From positions 26,759 to 90,758 of the forward strand of contig CAIVEI010000043.1 in assembly GCA_903904835.1 (NCBI GenBank): a DNA stretch of 64,000 nt, in the 5' to 3' direction. This document shows, in pieces, positions 53,515 to 63,472 of the stretch (its first letter is position 1; each line of letters begins with the position of its first letter). A program made the position numbers and the translations under genes. A model generated the notes under the pieces. That model was given only the letters and a program-made list of their open reading frames with translations. It did no database searches and was not told where the DNA came from. The DNA comes from an uncultured Schlesneria sp. Its GTDB lineage: Bacteria; Planctomycetota; Planctomycetia; Planctomycetales; Planctomycetaceae.

Positions 53515-55524
53515 TTACCGTTTTTGTCGTCGCTCTGCCGCCGAGCGAATTTCGTCTCGACTCAACTTCCCGTCACGATCTTCATCGTAATTACGAAATC
53601 CAAACCTGCGAAAGGCCAACGACGTTTCGTGGGGTTCCACCAGATCATCGCGGTTCTTATCAAACTTCTGGAAGAAATCCTTAACAAAAGCCTCGGCCGA
53701 TGGCGTTTCGTCTTTTTCCACATCCTTCAGAATTAATCTCTGCTTGTTCCGCTGCGGCTCTGGCTCAGACGAACCGCCGCGGGGTTCAGAGACTTCAAAA
53801 AATGCGACGGCCATTTCTTCCCATGTCTGATCGCCCCAGGTCACGGTCTGAGACGGATCGGGATTGGCCGGATTGTTTTCAGAGTTATCGAATCTTGCCG
53901 TGAACTCCAACTTTTCGATCTGATCAAGCTTTATTGGCTTCGACAACTCGTAAACGTGCTGCCAGTTGAAATCATACCTTGGTACATCAAGCAGGATCTC
54001 TGCCTGGTCGCCGATGGCACTCGTCACTTGAAACCCTTTTCCCCGGACATGCATGTGAGGAATGATTGCAAGCAGTTCGGCACGCTTTGGAAACCAGCCA
54101 ACTTTTCCATGCACGGGGAAGTCCGGTACCTGCGGCGGAATTTCAAACTCCTGATCAATCCCGATGAGCGTAAAGACCTCGTGCGTCACTTCTGATTCCG
54201 GGATGAATGTCATGCCGATTTGAGTCAGATCCGTTTGCTCAACACCGTTCGGCGTGTAGTGCATCTGAAAGACAAACTTGGAACCAGCGGGGACGCGTCG
54301 CGCGTATCCAGATGGAAAACTCGAGCTGCGCTGGCCAGGAACATAACCGGTCAGATACCCCACGCCGCGGACGTCAGTTCCATCGGGTGGTCTGACAAAG
54401 ACGATGCAATGGTGTACCGTCGGTCGGTTTTCCGGAATCACTTGTGAACCGGAAACCCAGCGGTCTTCTTCAAAGTGCGGATCGACCACAAAATACTGAT
54501 AATCAACCGTGCCAGTCGCTGGAACGTGGAACGGTCGGTCGCGCATCTTCAGCACAAGGTCGGGCTGGCGAGCCAGTTGCCAGCCCGATTGATATTCCTG
54601 CGGCTTTGGTAAATCCGATTTCTGGCCATAGGGCATACCAGCTTTCACCCAGTCTCGCAGCATTTGCTTGTCTGCATCAGGCATCTGCCGCGAATTCTGG
54701 AAGTGCCCATATTTCGGATTTGCGTGCCAGGGTGGCATTCGGCCTGCATCAACCGTGTCGATGATCGTGTCGCCCCAGCCTGTAATCTCGTCATAGTCAG
54801 TCAACGAGAACGGGCCGATCTCACCCGAACGATGGCACTCGACACAATGCTGGTTCAAGATCCGAGAGACCTGCTTGCAAAACGTGACTTCAGCAGAAGA
54901 CGCCGAGGCCTTTACTGGTGATTTGATTCTGCCAATCAAACAACCTGTCGTCTCTGTCCGTGGCACATTGACCGTTTTTCCAGACAATAACTGATCGAGC
55001 GCGAGGCGCAGGTCGTTTCGTGTCGGTTGTCCACGGGTCACCCCTGGCTGGTACTGGTCGTCGACTCGTCCGCAATAACGGACGATCATTGATTCATCCA
55101 ATAAAAAAACTTCGACCATATGCCGGGCACCAAACAGGTCAGCAATCTTGTTTTCCGGATCTTTGAGGATCGGAAACGAGATTCCAAACTCTTTGGAAAA
55201 AGCGGCGACGTCATCCTGGGAGTCTTGTGAGTTACTGTTCACGCCAATAAATCGTACGTTCTGCGAGGCGTATTCCGTCGCAATGCCGCTTAAACGCGGA
55301 CCGTAGTATCGCGCCAAAGGACATTCCGTACCGAGAAAGCAGACAACGGTCAGTTGCTTTTTCGATTGTGCTGCGACTTTCGTCACGTTGCCCGCAGCGT
55401 CAATCAATTGGAATTGAGGAATCACTCGACCATTGGTTTGTGAAATCGTCTCAGCACCACTCACAGCACCGGTGAGTGCAAACAGCAACGCCAGTATCCA
55501 AATCAATGAACTGGAACTGGACAT
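53515..55524 (-). CDS. Exported redoxin-cytochrome-copper monooxygenase-EF-hand fusion protein
   Basis: 669 residues with an N-terminal signal peptide (MSSSSSLIWILALLFALTGA). Domain order: AhpC/TSA-like redoxin at about 30-190 with Cys in FLGTECPLARYYG; a haem c-type motif CVECHRSG (227-234); a copper type II ascorbate-dependent monooxygenase-like region with VHHCIVF (370-376) and FQMHYTPNG (419-427); and two EF-hand loops at the end (FDKNRDDLVEPHE and YDEDRDGKLSRDE). The arrangement suggests periplasmic oxidative chemistry with electron transfer to copper and calcium-dependent folding. The substrate is unknown. A bestrophin gene is nine bases upstream. Confidence 0.83.
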   Translation of the reverse strand: MSSSSSLIWILALLFALTGAVSGAETISQTNGRVIPQFQLIDAAGNVTKVAAQSKKQLTVVCFLGTECPLARYYGPRLSGIATEYASQNVRFIGVNSNSQDSQDDVAAFSKEFGISFPILKDPENKIADLFGARHMVEVFLLDESMIVRYCGRVDDQYQPGVTRGQPTRNDLRLALDQLLSGKTVNVPRTETTGCLIGRIKSPVKASASSAEVTFCKQVSRILNQHCVECHRSGEIGPFSLTDYDEITGWGDTIIDTVDAGRMPPWHANPKYGHFQNSRQMPDADKQMLRDWVKAGMPYGQKSDLPKPQEYQSGWQLARQPDLVLKMRDRPFHVPATGTVDYQYFVVDPHFEEDRWVSGSQVIPENRPTVHHCIVFVRPPDGTDVRGVGYLTGYVPGQRSSSFPSGYARRVPAGSKFVFQMHYTPNGVEQTDLTQIGMTFIPESEVTHEVFTLIGIDQEFEIPPQVPDFPVHGKVGWFPKRAELLAIIPHMHVRGKGFQVTSAIGDQAEILLDVPRYDFNWQHVYELSKPIKLDQIEKLEFTARFDNSENNPANPDPSQTVTWGDQTWEEMAVAFFEVSEPRGGSSEPEPQRNKQRLILKDVEKDETPSAEAFVKDFFQKFDKNRDDLVEPHETSLAFRRFGFRNYDEDRDGKLSRDEIRSAAERRQKR

Positions 55525-55533
55525 AGACGACTC

Positions 55534-56502
55534 CTATTGTTGAACCAATTGATACGGATTGGACGACTTGGAATGTAAATCAAGTGCTGACTCACTGACT
55601 GTCGGCTGGACTTTCATCGAACGTTTCGTGGCACGTCGGGCCAGTTGACCAGCGTCGCGTGCGATGGTCAGAGTAAAAGCTTGCATATCGAGACAATTGT
55701 CGTCCGTCCCGAACGGGTCCTCGATTTCCACGCTCGCCTCTTCCATGCCAAACAGACCAAGTGAGACAACGGCCATTAACAGAGGTGACCACCACCCGCA
55801 ACGTTCACACAACACCGCTGGCAGCGTCAAAAGATACGCGACAATCAGTTGTTTGACCATGACGACATATACGAATGGAAGAGGGGTCTTCTGTATTTTT
55901 TCGCACGCTCCCTGCGAATCCACAATTTTCGACAATTGTTCTTCAAGTTGGCGAACGATCACTTCATTGAAAACGCCAGCGTGATACCGGTCTGCGATCC
56001 ATGAGGAGGTCGCCGCCGTGACGGCTGTTGGTGAATTGCCAAATGAATCAACGGATTTCCGGACTTCTTCGGACAAGTAAAGTTCGGTGTCTTCTGATCC
56101 ACGTAATCCCTGAAGTGATCTCCTGAGACAAATCGAATAACCCGTCACAAGTCCGGCGAGTTCCTGGCTGTCTTTACTGTATTCACTACCAATTCGAACC
56201 AGGTTCCGACTGGAATTGATGATCTGTCCCCAACTGCTCCGTCCCTCCCAGTATCTTGCGTTCGATGCGTTCATCCGAAACACGATCAGAAAACCAAGGA
56301 GTGAACCAAGAACCGAGTGCGCAACCGGATCAATACCGAAGACATGCTCGAATAACCCAAACCCCACGCCAGCGATATAAGCTAGCTGAACGGTTGCGGC
56401 GTAAAGCGTAAAAAGAAGGACTCGTCCAGCGATCCTCGATAATGCTGTCCCTCGCCATGAAAATGCAGTTTTCCACCAGCTATATCTGTTGTATTCAATC
56501 AT
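55534..56502 (-). CDS. Bestrophin-family anion channel
   Basis: 322 residues from the ATG at 56502 (the frame extends to 56562, but MIEYNRYSWWKTAFSWRGTA is the family-like start). Four hydrophobic helices and the bestrophin segments LGFLIVFRMNASNARYWEGR, SSWGQIINSSRNLVR and LFGMEEASVEIEDPFGTDDN are visible. Bestrophins form pentameric anion channels. In bacteria the ion and role are uncertain. It is the upstream neighbour of the redoxin fusion gene, suggesting one transcript. Confidence 0.9.
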   Translation of the reverse strand: MIEYNRYSWWKTAFSWRGTALSRIAGRVLLFTLYAATVQLAYIAGVGFGLFEHVFGIDPVAHSVLGSLLGFLIVFRMNASNARYWEGRSSWGQIINSSRNLVRIGSEYSKDSQELAGLVTGYSICLRRSLQGLRGSEDTELYLSEEVRKSVDSFGNSPTAVTAATSSWIADRYHAGVFNEVIVRQLEEQLSKIVDSQGACEKIQKTPLPFVYVVMVKQLIVAYLLTLPAVLCERCGWWSPLLMAVVSLGLFGMEEASVEIEDPFGTDDNCLDMQAFTLTIARDAGQLARRATKRSMKVQPTVSESALDLHSKSSNPYQLVQQ

Positions 56503-56804
56503 TCTTTGAAAAAACCGCCGTAAGACGCCGTAAAGTGCGAGCGCACGATGAATCTTAGTCACGTCACCAACGGTTTGCCATCTGCCTTCGCGTTCACCAA
56601 TCGACTTCTGAAATGCGACATCTACTGAACGTCATTAACAGAATCGCTCGGTATTAGAGCCATAAATGCAACCTCATCGTCTCTTAAGTCCAAAAAATAC
56701 CAGGGGAATCTGTCGCTCGAAGACTCGATCAATCCCTACATACACCCAAGCTTACGCAGCCTCACCCCGGTAAATAACGAATACCACAAAACAACATCTC
56801 GGTT

Positions 56805-57575
56805 TCAACGCGCTGTGTACCCTCCGTCGACCATTAATAGCGAACCGGTGATAAACGACGCTTCTTCCGAAGCCAGGAACAGGATGGGAAAGGCGATCTC
56901 ACGCGGATCGGCGAGCCGCTTCAGCAAATGAGCACCACCCCATTCCGCATCGGCATCAGCCGCTTTGCGATCCATCCCTTTTTCGGACGTCAGTCGCTCA
57001 ACAATCTGTGTCCAGACAGATCCCGGCCCAACCGCGTTGACGCGAATGTTGTCCTTCGCGAGGTCCATCGCCATACATCGAGTCATATTGGCGATGGCCG
57101 CTTTGGTCGCGTTGTAAGTCACCATTTCCGGCTGAGCGATCACGCTCGAAATCGAAGCCAGATTCACAATCGCACCGCTGCCACCACGCCGCATGATGGG
57201 CACACAGTGCTTTGCGCAAAGGGCCGGGCCGATCACGTTAACGTCCAGGATTTCACGCCATTCTTCGACCGAGGCATCGATCCCCTTCAACACAAACACT
57301 GCCGCATTGTTGACGAGAATATCAAGCCGTCCATAGGCCTTCGTGGTGGCATCTGCCATGGCCTGAATACTTACTTCACTGGCGACATCGCAATGAATGA
57401 ACATCGCTCGCCCACCTCGGCTGACAATCCCTTCTGCAACACTTCGCCCGTTTGACTCATCGCGTTCCGCAACAACGACGATGGCCCCTTCCTCGGCAAA
57501 CAATTCACAAGTGGCCCGACCGATGCCCGCGCCACCTCCTGTAATGACAGCAACTTTATTCTTGAGACGATCCAT
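56805..57575 (-). CDS. Short-chain dehydrogenase/reductase (SDR)
   Basis: 256 residues from the ATG at 57575, which has AAAGG about nine bases before; an earlier ATG at 57599 overlaps the previous gene. The TGGGAGIG motif, NNAAVF and YNATKAAIAN (Tyr-x3-Lys) mark a classical SDR. The C-terminal end GSLLMVDGGYTAR is typical of the 3-oxoacyl-ACP reductase-like class. The closest partner genes are the DUF1501 proteins upstream. Substrate unknown. Confidence 0.9.
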   Translation of the reverse strand: MDRLKNKVAVITGGGAGIGRATCELFAEEGAIVVVAERDESNGRSVAEGIVSRGGRAMFIHCDVASEVSIQAMADATTKAYGRLDILVNNAAVFVLKGIDASVEEWREILDVNVIGPALCAKHCVPIMRRGGSGAIVNLASISSVIAQPEMVTYNATKAAIANMTRCMAMDLAKDNIRVNAVGPGSVWTQIVERLTSEKGMDRKAADADAEWGGAHLLKRLADPREIAFPILFLASEEASFITGSLLMVDGGYTAR

Positions 57576-57595
57576 ATCGTGCAGCCTTTTTTTCT

Positions 57596-59011
57596 TCAAA
57601 TGAGTTCTTTGATTGGCTCGCCCGAGGGAAGGATCGGCTGAGGTCGACCGCTGTAATCCAAAAAGCTTGTGTCGAGCCAGTTGATGCCGAGATGCTGAAA
57701 CACCGTCGCCCAGAGATCAGTCGGTCTCAAAGGCCGATCTTTGGGGACTTCACCCTTGCTGTTAGTCGACCCGACCACTTGACCGGACCGTAATCCCCCG
57801 CCCGAAATCAGCACCGACATCGCGTTTGGCCAATGGTCACGGCCAGGCTGTTTGACACCGGTCTGCGTACCAACCTGATTCTCAATTCTCGGCGTGCGGC
57901 CAAACTCGCCCGTGACCACCAGCATCACTTTTCGATCCAGACCTCGAGCATAAAGGTCCTCGATTAATGCCGAAACGCATTTGTCATAAATCGGAAGACG
58001 CTGTTTCAGATCATTGAAAATATGACAGTTCACAGCATGAGAATCCCAGTTGTACGTCCCGGCGTTATAAGCGGGCAGTCCCGACTGATAAGGATTCTCC
58101 AGAACCATGGTCACGAAACTGGCTCCGTGTTCGACCAGGCGACGAGCCAGCAGGCATCGCTGTCCCCAGGCATGCATCCCGTATCGTTCCCGTAACTGTG
58201 GCGATTCACTTCCGATGTCGAAGGCCTGATGAGCAACCGAGCTTTGCAGCAGTTCCAGTGCTTGCGATCGAGCGAAGCTCATACTGGCCATCTGCGTTGT
58301 CGAATCGCGCGAGGCAGGCGATTGACCAAGACCATCAAGCAGCCGTAGTCGCTCAGGCATCCGATCCGCAATCTGCGGTAGCAGTGCCAGATTCGGCACA
58401 TGAAACTTGGGATTGCTGGGGTCACCGGCAAAAATAAACGGAAGAGTCGATGGCCCGAGATAGGCGGACCCGAACCCGTAAACGTCGATCCCTTCGCGAC
58501 CAGGATCTGTGACGGTCACATAATTCGGCACACCACGATGAACGTCTTCTCGACACTTGGAGACCATCGATCCCACCATCGGATGGATTGTCACGAAATC
58601 CTCAGGAGTACCCGGTTCACGGCCTGTCAGCAGATGCTTCATGCCATCGCCGTGACCGGCATACGTATGAGAGATCGAGCGAATCAAAGAAAACTTATCG
58701 GCGACCTTCGCATGTAGCGGTAAATGCTCGCACACATCCAGGCCGGGTACTGCCGTTTGTATCGGCCGGAAGTCGCCTCGATATTCTGCCGGGGCTTCCG
58801 GCTTCATATCGTAAGTTTCCATATGCGGCGGCCCACCGGGCAACCACAGAAAGATGACAGATGTATCTGGCGAAGACCGTCCCAGTTCCTTCGCTGCCGC
58901 ACGCTGCCGCAGCAGGTTCGAAACGAGTCCCCCTCCGAGTCCCATGGACCCGAACTTCAAAAAGTCGCGCCGCATCACTGGTCCAGAACAACGCAGATTC
59001 GTTCTGTGCAT
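57596..59011 (-). CDS. DUF1501 protein
   Basis: 471 residues. The start region MRRDFLKFGSMGLGGGLVSN (residue 13 onward) is a Tat-like signal. DUF1501 segments follow: FLWLPGGPPHMETYDMKPEA, GAYNWDSHAVNCH-like repeats, GEFGRTPRIENQVG and the end DLWATVFQHLGINWLDTSFL. It is adjacent to a PPC-domain protein and a second DUF1501 gene upstream, which together with the DUF1549 gene make a four-gene set. Confidence 0.92.
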   Translation of the reverse strand: MHRTNLRCSGPVMRRDFLKFGSMGLGGGLVSNLLRQRAAAKELGRSSPDTSVIFLWLPGGPPHMETYDMKPEAPAEYRGDFRPIQTAVPGLDVCEHLPLHAKVADKFSLIRSISHTYAGHGDGMKHLLTGREPGTPEDFVTIHPMVGSMVSKCREDVHRGVPNYVTVTDPGREGIDVYGFGSAYLGPSTLPFIFAGDPSNPKFHVPNLALLPQIADRMPERLRLLDGLGQSPASRDSTTQMASMSFARSQALELLQSSVAHQAFDIGSESPQLRERYGMHAWGQRCLLARRLVEHGASFVTMVLENPYQSGLPAYNAGTYNWDSHAVNCHIFNDLKQRLPIYDKCVSALIEDLYARGLDRKVMLVVTGEFGRTPRIENQVGTQTGVKQPGRDHWPNAMSVLISGGGLRSGQVVGSTNSKGEVPKDRPLRPTDLWATVFQHLGINWLDTSFLDYSGRPQPILPSGEPIKELI

Positions 59012-59040
59012 CGCATCCTCAATCTTCGTGAACGGTCACT

Positions 59041-59793
59041 CTAATAGCCCACGACAAGCCGGTAAGGGTGTGCCGGCCCGCCGTGATCATGAGCATCTTG
59101 AACAACGATAAAATATTTTCCCGCAGCGAGTACAACTTCAATGCGCGAATCAGTCAACTCGGCATCGTCACTCGTCGTGATAATTTCTTTTTTGGAATCA
59201 AATAACGTCAGCAAACTGTCGAGTCCTGATCCCTGACGGCGGGCAATGACTTCTACCGTCATCCTTCGCTCATCAGTCAGTTCAAACGAATAAATGTCGA
59301 CGTTTCGGTCGGAGTGAATCTGACCATCGACGATCTGAGGCGCGGCAATCGGCTGAGCCTGACGAAAGCTGTCGTTCGGTTCGACTTCCAAAACGACTGG
59401 GTATCGGCCACCAACAAGCAACGAATAAGGCACGCTTTCCGCACCACCTGCAACGAATGTGATTGGCAGCGCCTCAAGAGAAATCTCCGGTGGAATTGTG
59501 ACTTCAAGTTCCACTTGAGAATCACCAACCAGCTTCGCGTCCTGGCCGTTGGGTACGTTGGCATTTTCGTGCTTGATGACCCGCAAGCCAACGTTTGCGA
59601 TTGTCGTTTTGGCTTCGATATCGCGGTTTAATTTCCATCCCCGCACCATCACCTTCGTCGTCGAATTCGGTGACAAGGCAAACGGAACAGCGAGTGCAAT
59701 GCGGGGTGCCTCTGGTTTGTCTTCTGAATGCAGAGTCGACAGACAGTTAAAGACAAGCCCGAGGCTGAATAGTGTTGAAATTCGCTTACACAT
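59041..59793 (-). CDS. Exported protein with a PPC-like C-terminal domain
   Basis: 250 residues from the ATG at 59793. It opens with a signal peptide (MCKRISTLFSLGLVFNCLST). The second half has a bacterial pre-peptidase C-terminal (PPC) pattern: LEVEPNDSFRQAQPIAAPQI, VDIYSFELTDERRMTVEVIA, LLTLFDSKKEIITTSDDAEL and GKYFIVVQDAHDHGG. PPC domains are usually attached to secreted hydrolases; here the protein has none. It begins inside the end of the upstream DUF1501 gene (8-base overlap, 59786-59793), so the two are coupled. Confidence 0.75.
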   Translation of the reverse strand: MCKRISTLFSLGLVFNCLSTLHSEDKPEAPRIALAVPFALSPNSTTKVMVRGWKLNRDIEAKTTIANVGLRVIKHENANVPNGQDAKLVGDSQVELEVTIPPEISLEALPITFVAGGAESVPYSLLVGGRYPVVLEVEPNDSFRQAQPIAAPQIVDGQIHSDRNVDIYSFELTDERRMTVEVIARRQGSGLDSLLTLFDSKKEIITTSDDAELTDSRIEVVLAAGKYFIVVQDAHDHGGPAHPYRLVVGY

Positions 59794-61081
59794 ACAGAGC
59801 CTCGATCTGTTTTCCCTGATCCAGGATTTCAACCGGTCGACCGTCTGGTGTTTTCAGTTGATTGTGTGGATCAATCCCGAGCGCCGAAAGAATCGTGTAG
59901 GCCACGTCGGCCGGGGCGACCGGCGATTCTGTGACCTGAGCACCATCTTTATCCGTCGCTCCAATGACTTTGCCAGGGACGACACCCGCTCCTGTGAACA
60001 GCATCGACGCCGCAGGTGCCCAGTGGTCCCGGCCAATGTCTTTATTGATTTTCGGCGTGCGACCAAATTCGCCCATCATCACGACCATCGTGTCATTCAG
60101 CAGTCCTCGCTCGTGCATATCACTGATCAGCGACGAAAACCCTCGATCGAAGTCAGGCAACTTGGATTCGAGTCCCGGCCAGATCTTGGCATGATGATCC
60201 CAACCGCCGAAACTGACCGTGACGAACATCACTCCCCGTTCCACCAGCCGACGAGCCAACAGGCAACTTTGTCCGAATGTCGTTCGACCATATTTATCTC
60301 TCAGTTCGTTCGCCTCTTTCTCGATCGCGAACGCGTCACGGGCCTCGCCTGACAAAACCATCTCAGCCGCTCGACGTTGAAACTGATCGTAAGCACTCAG
60401 TTGATCGTTCCCTTCGATCGTGCGCGAGAGATTGTCCACCGTCGACAGCAGCGATTGCCGCCGTTGAACGCGGGCTTCAGGCAACGGCTCGGCCCTGACG
60501 ACATCCCGAACCCGGTAGTTGGCTTCGTTCGGATCACCCGCTTTGAATGATTCGTACCGACCTCCAAGAAACGCACTCTTGCCCAGTTCCCACGTGAAAG
60601 AAGGGTTTCTAGGAACGGCCACATACGGTGGCAATGTCCCAGGAAACCCACTTTCATGAGCCACCACCGCACCCATCGCTGGCCAGTCACCAAACGCCGA
60701 ACCGAAACGACCCGACATCACCCAGTTCGTTGCCGTTTCATGATGATCGTTGTTATGAGCACCACTGCGGACCAGGCAGACCTTGTCCATCGTCTGAGCC
60801 ATCTTGGGAAGCAGTTCCCCAATCTGAAGTCCTGAAACGTTCGTGGAAATCGGTTGATATTTGCCACGAATATCTTCGACCGCATTCGGCTTCAAATCAA
60901 AACTGTCGTGATGAGATAGCCCGCCACCAAGGTAAACGAGGATCACCGATTTGGCTCGATGGTTCTTTGAAACAGCGCCAGCGGATTCCGCACGCAGGTA
61001 GCTGGACAATGACAATCCCATCGGCGCAAGCGCACCGACTCGCAGAAAATCACGTCTGTTGGGAAATCTGAGATCAAACAT
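59786..61081 (-). CDS. DUF1501 protein (second copy)
   Basis: 431 residues. It starts with the twin-arginine segment NRRDFLRVGALAPMGLSLSS. DUF1501 features: VYLGGGLSHHDSFDLKPNAV, NNDHHETATNWVMSGRFG, MVVMMGEFGRTPKINKDIGR and the end DVAYTILSALGIDPHNQ. It is paralogous to the DUF1501 genes at 57596-59011 and 38547-40007. It lies 24 bases downstream of the DUF1549/DUF1553 gene. Confidence 0.93.
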   Translation of the reverse strand: MFDLRFPNRRDFLRVGALAPMGLSLSSYLRAESAGAVSKNHRAKSVILVYLGGGLSHHDSFDLKPNAVEDIRGKYQPISTNVSGLQIGELLPKMAQTMDKVCLVRSGAHNNDHHETATNWVMSGRFGSAFGDWPAMGAVVAHESGFPGTLPPYVAVPRNPSFTWELGKSAFLGGRYESFKAGDPNEANYRVRDVVRAEPLPEARVQRRQSLLSTVDNLSRTIEGNDQLSAYDQFQRRAAEMVLSGEARDAFAIEKEANELRDKYGRTTFGQSCLLARRLVERGVMFVTVSFGGWDHHAKIWPGLESKLPDFDRGFSSLISDMHERGLLNDTMVVMMGEFGRTPKINKDIGRDHWAPAASMLFTGAGVVPGKVIGATDKDGAQVTESPVAPADVAYTILSALGIDPHNQLKTPDGRPVEILDQGKQIEALYV

Positions 61082-61105
61082 TGGTTTGCTCGCCTTGCGA
61101 AAATC

Positions 61106-63472
61106 TTAATGATTGAACGTGAATTCCTTAGAATTCATCAGCGCCCAGAATAGATCGGCAAAAATTTCGAATCGGTCTGCTCTAACAACGCCAGCAATCA
61201 CCTTATTGATTCCAGATCGTTCTTCAGATGTCGGAAACCGCGATAACGTTGTCAGATAAAGTTCATCCACGACAGCGGCATTATCGGCCTGAGTCGCCAC
61301 TAACTTTGACAGCATCCCATCGCCGGATCGAATCTTTTCGTACAGCCCATCACCGTTCTGCAGGTGTAACAATTGAGGCAGCGTCACATCGCCGCTTCGT
61401 TCACAAGCACAGGCTGTCGTGCGAGGCGATCTGCCGAACAATGTCAGAAAGTACGATTCGGTGAACGGATCAGGAATCTGAACCGCTCGCAGTCCGACCG
61501 GATAACCGGTAAAGGACTCTGGCTGTTCGGTCGCGGAACAGATCGCATCAAGCAGCACCTCGGCGGGTAACCGACGCGCTTGAAAATGAGAATAGAAACT
61601 GCCATCGCGGAAATTCGATTCACGCGTGGCAGACATCAACTGATACGTCCGCGAATTCAGAATCAGCCGCATCACTTGCTTCAGATCGTAATCGCTCGAG
61701 ACAAAATCCTGATTCAAAGTTTTCCACAGAGCCAGATTCGAAGGTGGATTCGTCGCCCGCAAATCATCAACCGGCTCGACGAGACCTGTTCCGAGAAAAT
61801 GTCGCCACAACCGATTGACCATCGCCCCGGAAAAATAGGGGTTCGACGGATCTGTCATCCAATCGACGAAAACTTCGCGGGGATCACTGCCACTCGCAAT
61901 GGTGGTCTCGGTCCGATCGAGTGGACGTGGAGCCAGCATTTGTCCCGTCCGAGGCTGCCGTACCTGCACTGGAGACTGACCGTTCTGCTCAACTTCACGT
62001 TGAAGATCGGCAATCCGTTTTTCTGTTTCCTCAATCTGTTTCGCTTCGGCGTTGTCAGTCTTGAGCTTCTCCCGCTTCTTTTCTTCCTGCTGAATCTGTC
62101 TGAGCAGATTGAGCTGATGCCGAGTCCCAACCCGCAGACTTGTCGGCACTTCTTCGGGTTGATGGCGATCGAGTGCAACTCGCGAAAAGAATCCAACAAA
62201 GCGGTAGTAATCGTCCTGAGTGAACTTTTCCAGCGGGTGATTATGACAACGAGCACATCCGATACGGGTCCCAAGAAACGCCTGGGCAACGGAATCGGCA
62301 ACCTCCGATTCATGAGCCTCCATCTCGCCAACGGTGACAATGAAATAACCGACCGCTGGCTGTTCGACGCACGAACCTTTGGCCGTCAGAACCGACCTGG
62401 CAATCTCACGCCAGCTTTTGTTGGCAGCGACTTGAGCTCGCAACCAGTCATGGAAGCCGCGAACCCCTTTGACCCCCCGGACATCGTGGTCCCGTTCTTT
62501 CCGATTCTGTAACAAGTCGCCTAACCAATGAGTCCAGTAATCAACGTATTCCGGTCGTTCTAATAAGGCGTTGACCAGATGCGAGCGTTTATCGGTTCGC
62601 GGATCGGCCAGGAACGCACGAACCTCAGTCGACGTCGGCAAAACGCCCAGCAGATCGAGCGAAACTCTTCGCAAAAACGTGGCGTCATCGCAGAGGGGAC
62701 TCGGTTCGATCTGTAACTGAGCCAGCTTGTCAAACACGGCGTCATCAACGGAATTATTCCGGCTGGCATACCACGCCGGTTCCACCTTGTTTTCGTAACG
62801 AACCGTCAGTGCAGCAACTTCCACGAATCCTCGAAACGCAGCCGTAACGACGGTCTCGCCATGTCGCAGAGCGTGAACCTCACCCTTGTCTGAAACATCA
62901 ATCATCGCCCGATCACGGGAATTGAATTGACTAAGCCATGTGACATCCCGTCGATGTCCGTCGTCGTAGATCGCCGTAACGACGAGAGGAATTTTCTGGC
63001 CGATCACCAATATTGCCGCCGCAGGGGTCAACTCAAGCTTCACCAGTTTCGGCTCGTCCTTTTTTGGACCTGGCATGCCGCTTCGAATCCAGTCGGAAAG
63101 AAGCTTGGCACCAGGCGAATCAGGCGTCAGTCGCTGCCCACCACCATGTGGAACGTTATTCAACGCTTTGACGACAAGTAAACTCAGTTCCGGGATTTCC
63201 GGGTTCACGCGCCGACCAACCGCCTCCCGCGCGATCGATTCAAAATCCGCGTCCGGAGCAAACCCGCGCAGGGAAAGCTTAAACCCATTCTGCCCGGCCA
63301 GTTTTCCGTGGCACCCACCTGAATTGCACCCGAACCGGGTCAGCACAGGGATGACATCGTCTTCAAACGAAATCGTTTCGGCCGAGGCAATTTGCTCACC
63401 ATTCCCAGCGCCGATGCCTGCGACGACAAGCCCGATCAAAAATCCCCGGAAGGTCGCACGATTCGAGCGCAA
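61106..63472 (-). CDS. Planctomycete cytochrome protein (DUF1549/DUF1553) with Ig-like and coiled-coil regions
   Basis: 788 residues from a TTG at 63472, chosen because AAAGGG lies six bases upstream and the product starts with a good signal peptide (MRSNRATFRGFLIGLVVAGI); no ATG precedes the mature region and the frame is open to 63517. The haem motif is CNSGGCHG (C-x4-C-H, an unusual spacing), followed by an Ig-like bacterial domain (VVTAIYDDGHRRDVTWLSQF), DUF1549 (FLRRVSLDLLGVLPTSTEVR, RIGCARCHNHPLEKFTQDDY), a coiled coil (KREKLKTDNAEAKQIEETEK) and DUF1553. It is the first gene of the DUF1501/PPC/SDR set. Confidence 0.9.
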   Translation of the reverse strand: MRSNRATFRGFLIGLVVAGIGAGNGEQIASAETISFEDDVIPVLTRFGCNSGGCHGKLAGQNGFKLSLRGFAPDADFESIAREAVGRRVNPEIPELSLLVVKALNNVPHGGGQRLTPDSPGAKLLSDWIRSGMPGPKKDEPKLVKLELTPAAAILVIGQKIPLVVTAIYDDGHRRDVTWLSQFNSRDRAMIDVSDKGEVHALRHGETVVTAAFRGFVEVAALTVRYENKVEPAWYASRNNSVDDAVFDKLAQLQIEPSPLCDDATFLRRVSLDLLGVLPTSTEVRAFLADPRTDKRSHLVNALLERPEYVDYWTHWLGDLLQNRKERDHDVRGVKGVRGFHDWLRAQVAANKSWREIARSVLTAKGSCVEQPAVGYFIVTVGEMEAHESEVADSVAQAFLGTRIGCARCHNHPLEKFTQDDYYRFVGFFSRVALDRHQPEEVPTSLRVGTRHQLNLLRQIQQEEKKREKLKTDNAEAKQIEETEKRIADLQREVEQNGQSPVQVRQPRTGQMLAPRPLDRTETTIASGSDPREVFVDWMTDPSNPYFSGAMVNRLWRHFLGTGLVEPVDDLRATNPPSNLALWKTLNQDFVSSDYDLKQVMRLILNSRTYQLMSATRESNFRDGSFYSHFQARRLPAEVLLDAICSATEQPESFTGYPVGLRAVQIPDPFTESYFLTLFGRSPRTTACACERSGDVTLPQLLHLQNGDGLYEKIRSGDGMLSKLVATQADNAAVVDELYLTTLSRFPTSEERSGINKVIAGVVRADRFEIFADLFWALMNSKEFTFNH

